Shown here one piece after another: positions 63,270-64,000 of a stretch of 64,000 nucleotides of DNA. The stretch lies in the NCBI RefSeq assembly GCF_000775915.1, contig NZ_BBLT01000001.1, positions 923,878-987,877 of the forward strand. Direction: 5' to 3'. The stretch comes from Sporocytophaga myxococcoides (GTDB taxonomy: Bacteria; Bacteroidota; Bacteroidia; Cytophagales; Cytophagaceae). Numbering within the stretch: position 1 is the first letter of the stretch; every line of letters begins with the position of its first letter. The position numbers and the translations under genes were made by a program. The notes below the pieces were generated by a model. It worked only from the letters and a program-made list of their open reading frames with translations. It did not search any database and had not been told where the DNA came from.

Positions 63270-63659
63270 ATGAAGATCAGAATTCTGTACCTCGACGATG
63301 AAGAGTACAACAGAAAAGCTTTTTATGCAAACTTCCGCAACAGGTACGAGATACAGCTATGTGCTTCAAACAAGGAGGTACTGGATCTTCTACAGCAGGG
63401 AAACCAATACGACATCATCATTCTGGATCAGTTCAAGCCAGATATTACAGGGTTTGATTTTTTGTATAACATCAAGCTGCATTATGAACCGGTAAGGATA
63501 GTCATCACAGCTTACAAAGACAGCAGAACGCTGAAAGAGGCCAGAAGGGAAGGAGATATCTTTGATTTTCATTTTAAGCCCTGGCTTACAGAAGAGCTGG
63601 AAGATATCATTCAGAGAGCGGTGAATTATATAAACTGGAAACAGAATGTTATTCCGTAG
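63270..63659 (+). CDS. Stand-alone response regulator receiver protein
   Basis: 129 residues, a REC domain only. Acidic pair Asp9-Asp10 (LYLDDEE), likely phospho-acceptor Asp53 in IIILDQFKPDITGFDF, Thr in VITAYKD, Lys in FHFKPW. The segment DQFKPDITGFDF is close to DQPRPEVTGFEF of the receiver at 2161-2535, so the two ends of the window carry paralogues. Third gene of a probable three-gene unit. Its TAG stop codon is part of the first palindrome of the right-hand tandem array. Confidence 0.9.
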   Translation: MKIRILYLDDEEYNRKAFYANFRNRYEIQLCASNKEVLDLLQQGNQYDIIILDQFKPDITGFDFLYNIKLHYEPVRIVITAYKDSRTLKEARREGDIFDFHFKPWLTEELEDIIQRAVNYINWKQNVIP

Positions 63660-64000
63660 AGACGCCATGCTGGCGTCTCCCTCAGCAATAACAGCACATT
63701 ATTTCAAATGAAGCTGCATTAATTGAAAGGGAAAAATGTATTTACAAAATTAGGATTCATATAGGCCTGTTGAAATCGAACGTTTGAGAGGCCATGCTGG
63801 CGTCTCCCTCAGCAATAACAGCACATTATTTCAAATGAAGCTGCATTAATTGAAAGGGAAAAATGTATTTACAAAATTAGGATTCATATAGGCCTGTTGA
63901 AATCGAACGTTTGAGAGGCCATGCTGGCGTCTCCCTCAGCAATAACAGCACATTATTTCAAATGAAGCTACATTAAGTGAAAGGGAAAAATGTATTTACA
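63659..64000. repeat. Tandem array, 127-bp unit with palindrome (runs off the window)
   Basis: Units begin at 63659, 63786 and 63913 (period exactly 127). Unit 1 carries the same 21-bp palindrome (arms GAGACGCCA / TGGCGTCTC) as the left array. Units 2 and 3 share a damaged left arm (GAGAGGCC), showing that they arose after that change. Outside the palindrome the unit has no similarity to the left-array unit that I can see. Array end not visible. Confidence 0.95.

Noticed and set aside
63659..64000. CRISPR array at the right end
   Set aside because: The full 127-bp unit is repeated, not a short repeat with unique spacers.

Overview
The window is AT-rich DNA (roughly one third G+C by eye) that looks like a chromosomal segment of a Bacteroidota bacterium. 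The signs are several secreted proteins with type IX secretion (T9SS) C-terminal sorting domains, a TonB-dependent receptor paired with a DUF4374 lipoprotein, a PepSY-like periplasmic protein after a two-component system, and many families typical of soil Cytophagales. A Sporocytophaga- or Cytophaga-like host is my guess from gene content. No rRNA, tRNA or CRISPR array was recognised.

Layout. (1) 1-3140: a tandem array of 133-135 bp units, each with a 21-bp palindrome, then a YihY/BrkB membrane protein, a lone receiver-domain protein and an XRE regulator. (2) 3.6-6.65 kb: a tight two-gene unit coding for an AAA/ABC-type ATPase and an HNH nuclease, a probable defence system of Septu-like logic. 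It lies between a 22-bp palindrome and a long attC-like hairpin. (3) 6.65-10.3 kb: a three-gene unit of unknown function whose last gene is cut by a REP-associated Y1 transposase flanked by inverted REP hairpins, then two ~440-bp direct repeats around a secreted protein gene. (4) 10.3-12.4 kb: an orphan DUF4157 (eCIS-core) protein that is a candidate toxin/effector carrier. (5) 12.5-33.2 kb: an accessory zone of mostly single, self-contained genes (VOC, SDR, NTF2-like, methyltransferases, NUDIX, DinB, cupin, AraC, DUF1569 and others). They are separated by repeat-filled spacers with decayed transposase pieces and one broken T9SS cargo gene. (6) 33-47.5 kb: an OmpR-type two-component system with a PepSY-like partner, a phosphatase, a Na+/H+ antiporter, a T9SS-exported beta-propeller protein, a Crp/Fnr regulator and a stand-alone Mur ligase. 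(7) 47.5-61 kb: two T9SS cargo proteins, an indoleamine-2,3-dioxygenase-like protein, a protein built from five tandem sorting-domain-like repeats, a decayed locus, the TonB receptor/DUF4374 pair, a secreted protein and exonuclease III. (8) 61-64 kb: small unknown genes, a second lone receiver-domain protein related to the one near the left end, and a second palindrome-bearing tandem array (127-bp period) running off the window.

The parts most worth a second look are the ATPase-HNH unit with its long N-terminal extension and bounding hairpins, the five-fold CTD-repeat protein with histidine-rich turns, the orphan DUF4157 protein, and the RAYT/REP system with its surrounding graveyard. Function calls come from reading motifs by eye; no database search was possible.
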